Assembly: GCF_910592395.1 (NCBI RefSeq)
Contig: NC_088321.1
Location: forward strand, 12,340,001 to 12,404,000
Reading direction: 5' to 3'
Source: Lineus longissimus
Taxonomy: Eukaryota > Nemertea > Pilidiophora > Heteronemertea > Lineidae
DNA length: 64,000 nucleotides
The position numbers and the translations under genes were made by a program. Under the pieces are notes generated by a model that was not told the DNA's origin, did not search any database, and saw only the letters and a list, made by a program, of their open reading frames with translations. This document shows positions 36,329 through 46,579 of this stretch, one piece after another (within the stretch, counting starts at the first letter, position 1; every line of letters begins with the position of its first letter).

Positions 36329-36518
36329 TGTGACCCGTTCCAGCAAAACCAGTCGAATGTCGCTCTGAGCTTGGTAGGTTGAGACGGACTGTGTGTTCAT
36401 TTCACTATTGTCTGCCTTTTGTGAAGTCTGACGACATCAATTTCTTCTATTATCTCCTGGTGTCACCTGGGCTCATCTTATGTGTGACATGCTACTGGTT
36501 TTGCTAGAACGGGCCACA
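36329..36518. mobile_element. 190-bp MITE (spacer 5/6 copy)
   Basis: Same element and length as at 14985; left end TGTGACCCGTTCC, right end GAACGGGCCACA with one substitution in the terminal repeat. Confidence 0.75.
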
Positions 36519-36716
36519 GATATGATGATGTGTATGAAAACAAATTCTTTTTCAGGAATGCATGCTTTACTTTTAATCGCAGAAGGATAGTTCCATTTGA
36601 CTGACTTTAAGACATAATACACATCAAAGAGAATGTTTTTCAACGCTATACAGGCAACGCCAAGCCAATCACAAAGCAATGTATCAAATTAGAATAAACA
36701 GCTTCAATCTGATTAA

Positions 36717-37018
36717 TATATATGTTTATTTTCGTACTAGGTACAATCAGAGGTGCATGGTGTTGAAATATATACAGTGCTGTAACAAGTTTGACAAAAT
36801 ATCGATACAAAATGAGGACATATAATTTAGGTGTACATGAGGCACTCCAGCGGTAGAATCCCATCAACCGAGGAAGTCACCTAAGATGTACATAAATAGT
36901 CTAATATCTCATTGATCTCCTCGGTTACTAAGAATCCATCACCCGAGTCTCTCATGTGAAGCAACTCTTGAATCTGAGTACACAGAAATGACGATGGGAT
37001 TTTCCATGACTTTGAAGG
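36717..37018. repeat. About 300-bp insertion private to units 6 and 7
   Basis: It lies between CTGATTAAT and GGCTTGTAAAAT, which are adjacent in the other second-family spacers. No terminal repeats or coding sequence are recognised. It marks units 6 and 7 as close relatives. Confidence 0.55.
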
Positions 37019-37955
37019 GCTTGTAAAATAAAATACTTAAAAATAGTGATTGGCATTGACATACACTGACTGCAAGCGAAGCTTAGCTCAAATTTATTAG
37101 TAATTTTGTCTTAACCAAACTTGGACTGGTGCAGGAGAGTGTGAGAAGCAAGGATTTAAGGCAGAACATAAGACATTCAAAATAGTGTACATATTGGAAA
37201 TTGATAGATTTTGAACATTGTTATCTTTTTGCTTCCAACTCAATCAATACGAACAATGGTTTCATTGATACGACCATGCATGAATACAGTTAATGAGTTT
37301 TGAACTATTTCACTGGGTGTTTTATCCGTGTTCCGGAAAGCTCTCTCTCTCTCGTTGCACTATCCTTTGTTTTATGTTTAAAGTATGAGTACAGTAGGCC
37401 AACATGTCGTAAAACAACGGCTCGTTTGCAAGTGTCACATCATCTCTGGTACTGGCCATGGCCACCTTAGCTCTTTCGTCGATACCGTTTTACCGAGGCC
37501 GCAACTTCGACCGGCGGCCCTCTTACCAAGCTTACGATTGCGACAAATGAGTATGTCGTTAATTATGGACACGCTTTCTTTCGCTACATCAGCTCCAAAG
37601 AAATGTGTTACCAGCCTCAGGCGTAATACCGGAAAGTGGCAGCATGTTGGTCTTCGGGAAAAGGATTGGAACTACCTACTTTGGTCACTACTTGAATTAT
37701 ACTATTGATTGTTTTATAAATGATCATTGTATTCGTCAAGCTCTTTGTTTGTAGAGGCAACTTCTCAACGGCACCATAACGAATGTTCGTACAAGAGGTA
37801 CCCACTTGTTGCAAGCGGTGTCTAGTTGTGTCTAGTAAAATGATCAGTGAAAATTAGTGTCAACAAACATTTGTTTTCGCACTTTTGAAAATCGGACATC
37901 GAAGCAGGTTGCAGCTGTCTACAATACTCATGTACATGTACATGCCTAAATCAAA

Positions 37956-38450
37956 GTGGTAATAAAATTGTCACCTGTGGCAAGAATTGAAGTTTGCTGT
38001 GCGGTTTCGGTGAACGGGATAAATCAGTCATGTACAATGATGTATACAAAAAGAAAGTGTCTCTTTGGATTAAGGCTAAGATATAACTTCGACACAATGA
38101 AAGAACATAACTACACAATGTATCCGTTATACACATTGTTTAGTGTGTGCAAGTGGAGTGCCAGCCTTGATAGTCGGGCGATAGTTGTATGTGAGGTCAC
38201 TTATGGACTTTTTTCATTCTTATGCTGTTTTAACGATATACATTACGTCACAAAACATTTGCTATCGTTATGTTTTGAGGATGAAAAGTGTTTTTCTCCG
38301 ACTAGGACTAACTGCTGTCCTCTTACGGCAATCGACTGCATGCCTTTTCAGCTGCAATCAATACCGGACTACCAGAAATGTTGTCTATTTTACACCGTAT
38401 TTTGTATTAAAAAAAACGTGTATGACACATTATATTTGAGGTGCAAATGA
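37956..38450 (+). other. Cys-rich 164-codon ORF of uncertain status
   Basis: The ORF has no ATG at its beginning (first codon GTG). It carries about 17 Cys, and its start (IEVCCAVSVNGINQSC then YTKRKCLFG) resembles the second half of a PAN domain. The end is CPLTAIDCMPFQLQS...YQKCCLF. A poly(A) signal AATAAA lies at 38499-38504, about 50 bp after the stop. Homologous stretches in other units are broken by frameshifts or stops. It could be a decayed terminal exon of a relative of these genes, or a chance ORF. Confidence 0.3.
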
Positions 38451-38730
38451 CGTAAATGTCCTCTTCCGACAGATAACATGAACATTTTGGATTTTCGTAA
38501 TAAACAAATTATTTCTTAGGAGCATTTTGAACCGGCCTATCTTCCATATCTAACACAATAACTGGATTAAAGGATCCCTCGCCACAGAACGCAGGCAGCT
38601 ATGATGAATAGGGATAACTCTGTATAACATTCATTCCAACTTTTGAACCAAGTAGAAATAAGCCCATTGTATTGGGATTGGTAGTGTATTGTGAGCCGAC
38701 TCCGATCAAGTGTGAGTTAGGCGTTCGACG

Positions 38731-41700
38731 ATGCGCAACGTACTAACCTTAATATTTCTCCTTCAATCCATCGCCTGTGGAAGTACGGGAGACACATGTA
38801 TCAACCACAGAGGTGAGTTGTTTGGAATTTTTCAGGCCCCCATCAATATATAAATTTAATTCGGCACAGTCATTCCAAGCCGCACAACTTAGGTGATGAT
38901 ATCATTCTAAATCCTATATCGAATAGTAAGATGATTTCAAATGCATAAAACAATTATACTATTGTCAAATTAACAAAAATGCTTGCCTGTCTTAAAATCA
39001 TTTCAGAGGTTGGTGCAAAGCGTTTCGCAAGTAGGTGCCCACTGCCAAATGATTGCGTCATTGGCGGGTGGTTGCCGGTCTAAAAATTCGCATTGGACAC
39101 ATCACCTCTTTTAAGAAAAATGACAGTAGTTAATCATAATTCATTGGAAAGCACAACAATCTACTTTTCACACTCACATGTTGGAAATACACTACTTCAA
39201 CAGTCAAAACAATCTTAAACGCCTAAAAAGTCTTCCATTCAATAAAAAAGTGTCAACATGTGCATTCTTACTCAAAACCGTGGCAACATACACACAGTAT
39301 GTTTAAATGATACCAATGATAGCAGCTGGGATCTCATTTTCAAGATATTGGTGCTAATTTCTACGAAAGCCAATCAGGCTCATCTGAAATTCGAAATTCA
39401 AAATCCGAAATTTGAGATAAAATATTAACCAATCAGAGGAAAACTTACAAAATTTCGAAACCAATTAGATGTCGTGTAACATTTAATTTGGTGAGTGCAA
39501 ATTGCCGCAATCGGCACTGCGTTCATATGCATCAAATCATCGTTACAAGCTAAATCAGCTCGACCTGCTGATGTCAGATGATTATTTTACATATACCATG
39601 ATACATTCTTGACGCTATGATGAGTAGAATATAGGTCAAATATATTGCATTCTTTCAAAATGATATTCCTGCTAGTCTGACTAGCTCAAAGAATCGTACC
39701 CAAGTAGGGGCTAAAATTATAGTTGCAATTTAATACAAAAACTTCACTTAATTGAACCACCAGTGGTCTCTTAACTCATTTGAAATTTATCCATTCTCAT
39801 AACAGCAATGTACTGAATGTCACAGTTAATATGATAGTCTAAACGTTTCCCAGCGATTAGGGATTTTGAAATATGGATTTCGGATTGGAGAATTTCGGAC
39901 TTCGGATTTCGAATTTCAGATCGGCCTCTGGGCTTTCGTAAATTTTAGTAAATCAAGTTGAAGCTTAAAAATGACTAGGGCAATTTAAAATGGAACAATG
40001 TTGTGTTCCTTTGCATTTCAGACACCAGTGTGTTCTTTCTTGATGGAAGTGACAGGAATATAAGGTAAATGCGTCTGTGGACTCTCCATTATTAATAAAC
40101 TCTTAAACTTTGGAAGCAAAACCATGGCATCTGTGTTCCCTTTTATTCCCGCATCCATTATTGTAACACTGCTCAACAGGGGAGCTAGCTTCCAGTCTAC
40201 CGCAATACGAAGCTACACAGCCATAGAAGACCTACAGTTTGCTTCTTTTCATCGCCATTTCCGTCTGCAGTTCCAAGCCATCATAATCAGTCGGGTATTA
40301 AACGGTTGCGTCACTCTACTTGAGGCTGTTTATGTTTATAAATTTGGCTCTGGCTCCGTGTAAAGACTTTGTCATTTATGGCATCGGAATTTCTCCACAG
40401 AAGTTAACGACTGTGTCTTTAAATGCTAAACTTTTCAAGACATTTTAACTCTACGATTTCAAAATCATCCAGTGTGAAATACAGTGCAAATTACGCCAAG
40501 TCAACTTATTTTGGTGAGGTTCTCTCATTTAATGGATGTGATCATGAGGTTAAGCTGAACATTGATCTTCAGAAAAACGATGTCGTTTCGTTTGCTCTCT
40601 ACATTCGACAGCGTCACCATAACAAACGATGGAAATCTATAATTTGTATTTCTGGAAGACACTTTGACGTTTGCGTCAATAGCTGTCATCGTATAGAAGT
40701 AATGTGTAATAACGGACATAAGAATTCGGCGCGAAGAACTAAAACTGGAAAGGCACTCAAGGCGCGTGTTTGGTATTTTCTTGTTGTAACGGTGGACAAA
40801 GTAAGACATATCCATAAGATTTACCTCGACGGAGTAAACCTGGATGCTAGGAAGATTCCAGGATATGTCAAACTCAGATCAAGTCGCTTTCATTTTCTTG
40901 GTCGTCATTTACCCATCCCAGGAAGACGCTGCACTTCACATCCTTTTATCGGTGCTATGTCCAACCTTAGGATTTTTCCATGTCTGTTGAATCAACGGGA
41001 GGTTCGAAGTATTTATGAGAGCGGTAAGTCAGAAGTTAAGAGTTAGTGCCTTCATTTTCACCTATTTGAACTATCACACCCGGGTTTTGTTTTCATTGAT
41101 CAGTTTTCTAAGACAAGTGTAACCAACAATAACGTTGCGTCAACTCCTCCAACACGTTTAATGCAAACGTAAAGTGAACGTGTTGGTGACTTCTCATGGA
41201 AAACCACAGGCATGCCAGGCCCTAATAGATCATTTCGAAACCCAACAGTAATGTTAGTGTTCAGCTTTGTCATTTAGTCCTCAGCATTGTAAATACTAGT
41301 ATAGGATACCTTGGACAGGCCATATTTTGTTACTGGATATTTCCCATTCATTCTTGGCACAACGCACAACAATAACCAGTATATAGAATTCACACTGATA
41401 CAAGAATGAAGATTTTCTGGGTGAAAATGACTAAAATCAATTTATTCCGCCAATGTAGACAAATGCATACTTACGAAATATAATTCGTTACCATGCTAAC
41501 AACTTATGAACGTTAAAATTGATCCCAGCCTGAAACTGCGGCAATAAAGACCTTGAGCATGGCGGCACGTTCTCAGTTCCGTGTGGCACGGCTTTGTGAT
41601 ACAGTCATTCAGTCACAGCCAATCAGATTGTGGGTATTTTTACATATCACTCGCCGAATTCTCATTTCCCATTGTCATCACAGTTAAATATGAGAGTAAG

Positions 41701-42186
41701 TATGGCACGCATTCTCAAAAACTATTTTAAAGGGATTTTATCCAAACATTCTGACTGCGAATGTTGTCTCTATAAAACAGACTAGTATGAGACCTACAGT
41801 TTTAGTTTGAGGTGTTTCAGAGTTATAGAAGTTGTTCCTTGATGTCGGGTATGTCGGTATTGACATCTCTTCACACACCACTCGGGTGGAGTGGTCAGTA
41901 TGTGAATTTGACATTTGATATTCATTATACCTCGATCTACCCGCCCGGGGTTTTGAGAGAAACGTTAACTATTAACCCTTGTCGTATAGAAAAACGAATG
42001 ATGTTCATAAAGGAAGACGGCGACTCTGACTCCATCGACGAAACATCTTATAACAGAGGGCCTGTCCGTTCAAAGATTCAATGCAGCTTGTACTGTTATG
42101 ACAAGAACACACGCAATGAGACCTGTAAATCCTTTAGCTTTAATATCAACACCAACTTTTGTGAAATTTTACATAATAATATGTAA
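38731..42186 (+). CDS. Gene 6: secreted LamG-like / PAN-like protein, 290 aa
   Basis: Exons are 38731-38812, 40022-40064, 40473-41023 and 41990-42186; phases agree. The signal peptide is identical to that of gene 3 (MRNVLTLIFLLQSIACGS). Exon 2 reads TSVFFLDGSDRNI, so the NGT sequon is lost but NIS at the junction is kept. The LamG exon has private changes (IRQRHHNKRWKS, DKVRHIHKIYLDGVNLDA). In the PAN-like exon one of the paired Cys is replaced (TNFCEIL instead of TNCCEIL) and one residue is added before the stop (HNNM). The intact frame suggests function, but the lost Cys would break a conserved disulfide if that Cys is normally paired. Confidence 0.7.
39354..39948. repeat. Foldback inverted repeat in intron 1 (gene 6)
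   Basis: Same foldback element; left arm at GAAATTCAAAATCCGAAATTT, right arm at AATTTCGGACTTCGGATTTCG. Confidence 0.55.
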
Positions 42187-43750
42187 AAAATAATTTCAGA
42201 AAAGCAAGGGATACAACGTTACAACTTTGTTCCATAGAGGAGGATTCGACCTATTGTGTTCCATTTCATTGGATTCTTCGTGAGAATAATTGAACATCAG
42301 GAGAATATTATGTTGATAGCAGCATGCTTGTGCAATTTACAGATCAAAGTTCCATGATAGCTCTTTCGAGATTTCTATTTCGAGATTAAGAAATGACAAA
42401 AGACTTGGACAAAATTTATCGATTGCAACGAAGTTTAACAAACACGTGCAGATATCAAGTTTACGCATTTTGGCGTTATCCAAGTCATTTATTGATATTA
42501 TAGGTTTGTATCTATTAACCTGTGTGTATTTCCGTATTGACATATGAACATGGGTATGTCCAGTGGGCCCTCAAATACATACACTCGTGCACAGTGCAAA
42601 ATGTTGTACGAGATGTTCTATAAACCAATTAGTGTGTTGCTGACTTGCGAGGGAACAAAATGGCGAACCCTAACATATACAAAAAGAACTTCGCAAAATC
42701 ATTTGGATGAAGCAACACTCGAGTTTATTCGGAAGGATGACCAGATTTCTGTATAAATATATATATGTCTTTGCAAAATCTGATCTCCAGTTCGGTTTCA
42801 ATTCCAAATCCCGCACAACCACAGTGGACAGCGGTACACCATTAACATGACCGTAATTACCATAAACAACATTTCCTGTGGTTTATGTTATGTTGAGGCC
42901 TGTTGATTGATTATGGGGCGGAACCCATGCTTAGTAGTGCATGGCCAAACAGTTAGCACAGCATTACTGTGCTCACATGGCTTAGAGGAGACAATACAGT
43001 ATATTCACGAGAATTAAGAGGCGACTAGAACGGAAATCGACATACATTGAACCATAACTACCATTCAAATCACTGATTGGTTCTCATTTTTCAGAGTGCA
43101 ACTTGATCATCTAGTTGACAATTCAGGTAGAAATAACATTATTTTCCAAAGAAAAAACCGTTCAAACGGATTTTCTATTTTTGTTGTGGTCGGTGGTTAA
43201 TGGAGCGCACCGAGTCGTTTTTAATGGCCGTACGTTTTGCATTTATCGTCATATGTACCTAATTATCTCACGAATCGAAGTCATGTTTGATAACTACATT
43301 TGTACTACTAAAGCCGAGGGCCTGACGATTCCTCCGAATATCAAAGAGGGCCTTAATGTACTCTGGATACTGTAATATTCAAGCTTTTCAAAGGGATATC
43401 AAAAATGCCAAAATATAAGAGTTTATCAGATCATTGTAACTTGTTCGGAATCCCAGTCATGCCAAATATGTTCGCGGACATATCATCCCATTTACAGGTT
43501 TAAAATATTGTCTCAATCAGTAAGAAGTACGAAAAACTTACCATCAAGTGTCAAAAAGTTCCAAGTCGCCGTACCCGCATATAAACGCTGAAATGTGGTC
43601 ACGTTAATGGTGTACCGTTGTCCACTGTGACACTGTGAACGAGACTTCACAAAGGATGTTGTCTGATGATAGTTTTTTAGCAGTTTTATAAAAGCGATAT
43701 ATAGATGGGACACGTCACATCTCAATAAGACTCTTGTACTGCCAAATATA

Positions 43751-43940
43751 TGTGACCCGTTCCAGCAAAACCAGTCGAATGTCGCTCTGAGCTTGGTAGG
43801 TTAAGACGGACTGTGTGTTCCTTTCACTATTGTCTGCCTTTTGTGAAGTCTGACGACATCAATTTCTTCTATTATCTCCTGGTGTCACCTGGGCTCATCT
43901 TATGTGTGACATTCTACTGGTTTTGCTAGAACGGGCCCCA
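43751..43940. mobile_element. 190-bp MITE (spacer 6/7 copy)
   Basis: Same element; right end GAACGGGCCCCA carries two substitutions against the left end. Confidence 0.72.
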
Positions 43941-44138
43941 GATATGATGATGTGTATGAAAACAAATTCTTTTTTAGGAATGCATGCTTTACTTCTAATC
44001 GCAGAAGGATAGTTCCATTTGACTGACTTTAAGACATAATACACATCAAAGAGAATGTTTTTCAACGCTATACAGGCAACGCCAAGCCAATCACAAAGCA
44101 ATGTATCAAATTAGAATAAACAGCTTCAATCTGATTAA

Positions 44139-44440
44139 TATATATGTTTATTTTCGTACTAGGTACAATCAGAGGTGCATGGTGTTGAAATATATACAGT
44201 GCTGTAACAAGTTTGACAAAATATCGATACAAAATGAGGACATATAATTTAGTTGTACATGAGGCACTCCAGCGGTAGAATCCCATCAACCGAGGAAGTC
44301 ACCTAAGATGTACATAAATAGTCTAATATCTCATTGATCTCCTCGGTTACTAAAAATCCATCACCCGAGTCCCTCATGTGAAGCAACTCTTGAATCTGAG
44401 TACACAGATATGACGATGGGATTTTCCATGACTTTGAAGG
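44139..44440. repeat. About 300-bp insertion (spacer 6/7 copy)
   Basis: Nearly identical to 36717-37018 and at the same site. Confidence 0.55.
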
Positions 44441-45676
44441 GCTTGTAAAATAAAATACTTAAAAATAGTGATTGGCATTGACATACACTGACTGCAAGCG
44501 AAGCTTAGCTCAAATTTATTAGTAATTTTGTCTTAACCAAACTTGGACTGGTGCAGGAGAGTGTGAGAAGCAAGGATTTAAGGCAGAACATAAGACATTC
44601 AAAATAGTGTACATATTGGAAATTGATAGATTTCGAAACTCTTTATCTTTTTGCTTCCAACTCAATCAATACGAACAATGGTTTCATTGATACGACCATG
44701 TATGAATACAGTTAATTAGTTTTGAACTATTTCACTGGGTGTTTTATCCGTGTTCCGGAAAGCTCTCTCTCTCTCGTTGCACTATCCTTTGTTTTATGTT
44801 CAAAGTATGAGTAGAGTAGGCCAACATGTCGTAAAACAACGGCTCGTTTGCAAGTGTCACATCAACTCTGGTACTGGCCATGGCCACCTTAGCTCTTTCG
44901 TCGATACCGTTTTACCGAGGCCGCAACTTCGACCGGCGGCCCTCTTACCAAGCTTACGATTGCGACAAATGAGTATGTCGTTAATTATGGACACGCTTTC
45001 TTTCGCTACATCAGCTCCAAAGAAATGTGTTACCAGCCTCAGGCGTAATACCGGAAAGTGGCAGCATGTTGGTCTTCGGGAAAAGGATTGGAACTACCTA
45101 CTTTGGTCACTACTTGAATTATACTATTGATTGTTTTATAAATGATCATTATATTCGTCAAGCTCTCTGTTTGTAGAAGCAACTTCTCAACGGCATCATA
45201 ACGAATGTTCCTACAAGAGGTATCCATGTGTTGCAAGCGGTGTCTAGTTGTGTCTAGTAAAATGATCAGTGAAAATTAGTGTCAACAAACATTTGTTTTC
45301 GCACTTTTGAAAATCGGACATCGAAGCAGGTTGCAGCTGTCTACAATGCGAATGTTCATGTCTAAATCAAAGTGGTAATAAAATTGTCACCTGTGGCAAG
45401 AATTGAAGTTTACTGTGCGGTTTCGGTGAACGGGATAAATCATGTACAATGATGTATACAAATAGAAAGTGTCTCTTTGGATTAAAGCTAAGATATAACT
45501 TCGACACAATTAAAGAACATAACTGCACAATGTATCCGTTATACGCATTGTTTAGTGTGTGCAAGTGGAGTGCCAGCCTTGATTGTCGGGCGATAGTTAT
45601 ATGTGAGGTCACTTATGGACTTTTTTCATTCTTATGCTTTTTTCATTCTTATGGTGGTGGCAGCAGCAGTACCATA

Positions 45677-45813
45677 TGTAGTAGTGGCATCATTCCTACT
45701 AGCCCAGGCTAGGGGGAAATTCCCTTTAGCTCAGTCGGTAGAGTGATGGCCTTATAAGCGAGAGGTCCCGGGTTCAATCCCCGGTTGGACCTTGATGTTT
45801 TTCCTCTGTTACA
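45677..45813 (+). repeat. TRIM 5' LTR (137 bp)
   Basis: Starts TGTAGTAGTGG and ends CTCTGTTACA. It holds the tRNA-like segment at 45720-45791, preceded by the palindrome GGGAAATTCCC. Confidence 0.82.
45720..45791 (+). other. tRNA-Ile(UAU)-like sequence inside the 5' LTR
   Basis: A-box TAGCTCAGTCGG (45727-45738) and B-box GGTTCAATCC (45771-45780) match pol III internal promoter boxes. The D stem and a perfect 5-bp T stem (CCGGG/CCCGG) form, and the loop CTTATAA puts TAT at the anticodon (45753-45755). The acceptor stem does not pair (TTCCCTT against TTGGACC) and the anticodon stem has mismatches. It is therefore tRNA-derived and probably not a working tRNA, although a scanner may call it one. 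Confidence 0.75.
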
Positions 45814-45946
45814 TTTGGCGCCCAACATGGTAAAAGGGTACTAATAATTTGTTTAGATGCTGATGTGTCTTTGGACAATGAATTAACCCTTTGTATCACG
45901 GAAGAACCCGGTTGTGAGGACACAACTTTCCCGAACAGGGGGAGTA

Positions 45947-46083
45947 TGTAGTGGTGGCATCATTCCTACAAGCCCAGGCTAGAGGGAAATTCCCTTTAGC
46001 TCAGTCGGTAGAGTGATGGCCTTATAAGCGAGAGGTCCCGGGTTCAATCCCCGGTTGGACCTTGATGTTTTTCCTCTGTTACA
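45947..46083 (+). repeat. TRIM 3' LTR (137 bp)
   Basis: Differs from the 5' LTR at three positions (GTAGTGG for GTAGTAG, CCTACA for CCTACT, CTAGAGGG for CTAGGGGG). Confidence 0.82.
45990..46061 (+). other. tRNA-Ile(UAU)-like sequence inside the 3' LTR
   Basis: Identical to the copy at 45720-45791, with the same A and B boxes and the same unpaired acceptor stem. Confidence 0.75.
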
Positions 46084-46579
46084 TACATTACGTCACAAAA
46101 CATTTGATATCGTTATGTTTTGAGGATGAAAAGTGTTTTTCTCCGACTAAGTCTAACTTCTGTCCTCTTACGGCAATTGTCTGCATGCCTTTTCAGCTGC
46201 AATCAATACCGGACTACCAGAAATGTTGTCCATTTTACACCGAATTTTGTACCAAAAAAACGTGTATGACGTTTATTTGACGTGCAAATGACGTAAATGT
46301 CCTCTTTCGACAGATTACATGATCATTTTAGATTTTCGTAATAAACAAATTATTTCTTAGGAGCATTTTGAACCGGCCTATCCTCCATATCTAACACAAT
46401 AACTGGATTAAAGGATCCCTCGCCAAAGAACGCAGGCAGCTATGATGAATAGGGATAACTCTGTATAACATTCATTCGAACTTTTAACGCAGTAGAAATG
46501 AGCCCATTGTATTGGGATTTGTAGTTTATTGTGAGCCGACTCCGATCCAGTGTGATCGCGTTAGGCTTTCATTTTGACG

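Larger units (their letters stand above)
34845..38730. other. Spacer 5/6 (no confident gene)
   Basis: Second spacer family with the 190-bp MITE (36329-36518), a 300-bp insertion shared only with spacer 6/7 (about 36717-37018), a 107-codon ORF (37385-37708) that is not frame-stable, and the longest Cys-rich ORF of this region (37956-38450, 164 codons) followed by AATAAA at 38499-38504. Confidence 0.65.
45677..46083 (+). mobile_element. TRIM: 407-bp miniature LTR retrotransposon with tRNA-like LTRs
   Basis: Two 137-bp direct repeats (45677-45813 and 45947-46083, three differences) begin TG and end CA. Two bases after the first is a primer-binding site, TGGCGCCCAACATGG (45816-45830), which fits the 3' end of tRNA-Lys as known for retroviral Lys-1,2 sites with one mismatch. 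A purine tract, GAACAGGGGGAG (45933-45944), precedes the second. The 133-bp interior has no ORF. This is the layout of a terminal-repeat retrotransposon in miniature, moved in trans by an LTR element's proteins. It is found only in this unit. No target-site duplication is visible. Confidence 0.82.
42187..46579. other. Spacer 6/7 (no confident gene; carries the TRIM)
   Basis: The longest spacer. It contains the 190-bp MITE (43751-43940), the 300-bp insertion (about 44139-44440), a 126-codon ORF (44750-45130) that is not frame-stable, and a 407-bp miniature LTR retrotransposon (45677-46083) which splits the Cys-rich ORF seen intact in spacer 5/6. Confidence 0.65.

Noticed and set aside
44750-45130. 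126-codon ORF in spacer 6/7 and its relatives (15642, 37385, 58632)
   Set aside because: Frames differ between sister spacers through small indels, and no domain or signal peptide is convincing.
45720-45791. Functional tRNA-Ile gene
   Set aside because: The acceptor stem cannot pair, the anticodon stem has mismatches, and the sequence is repeated exactly within both LTRs of a retroelement.
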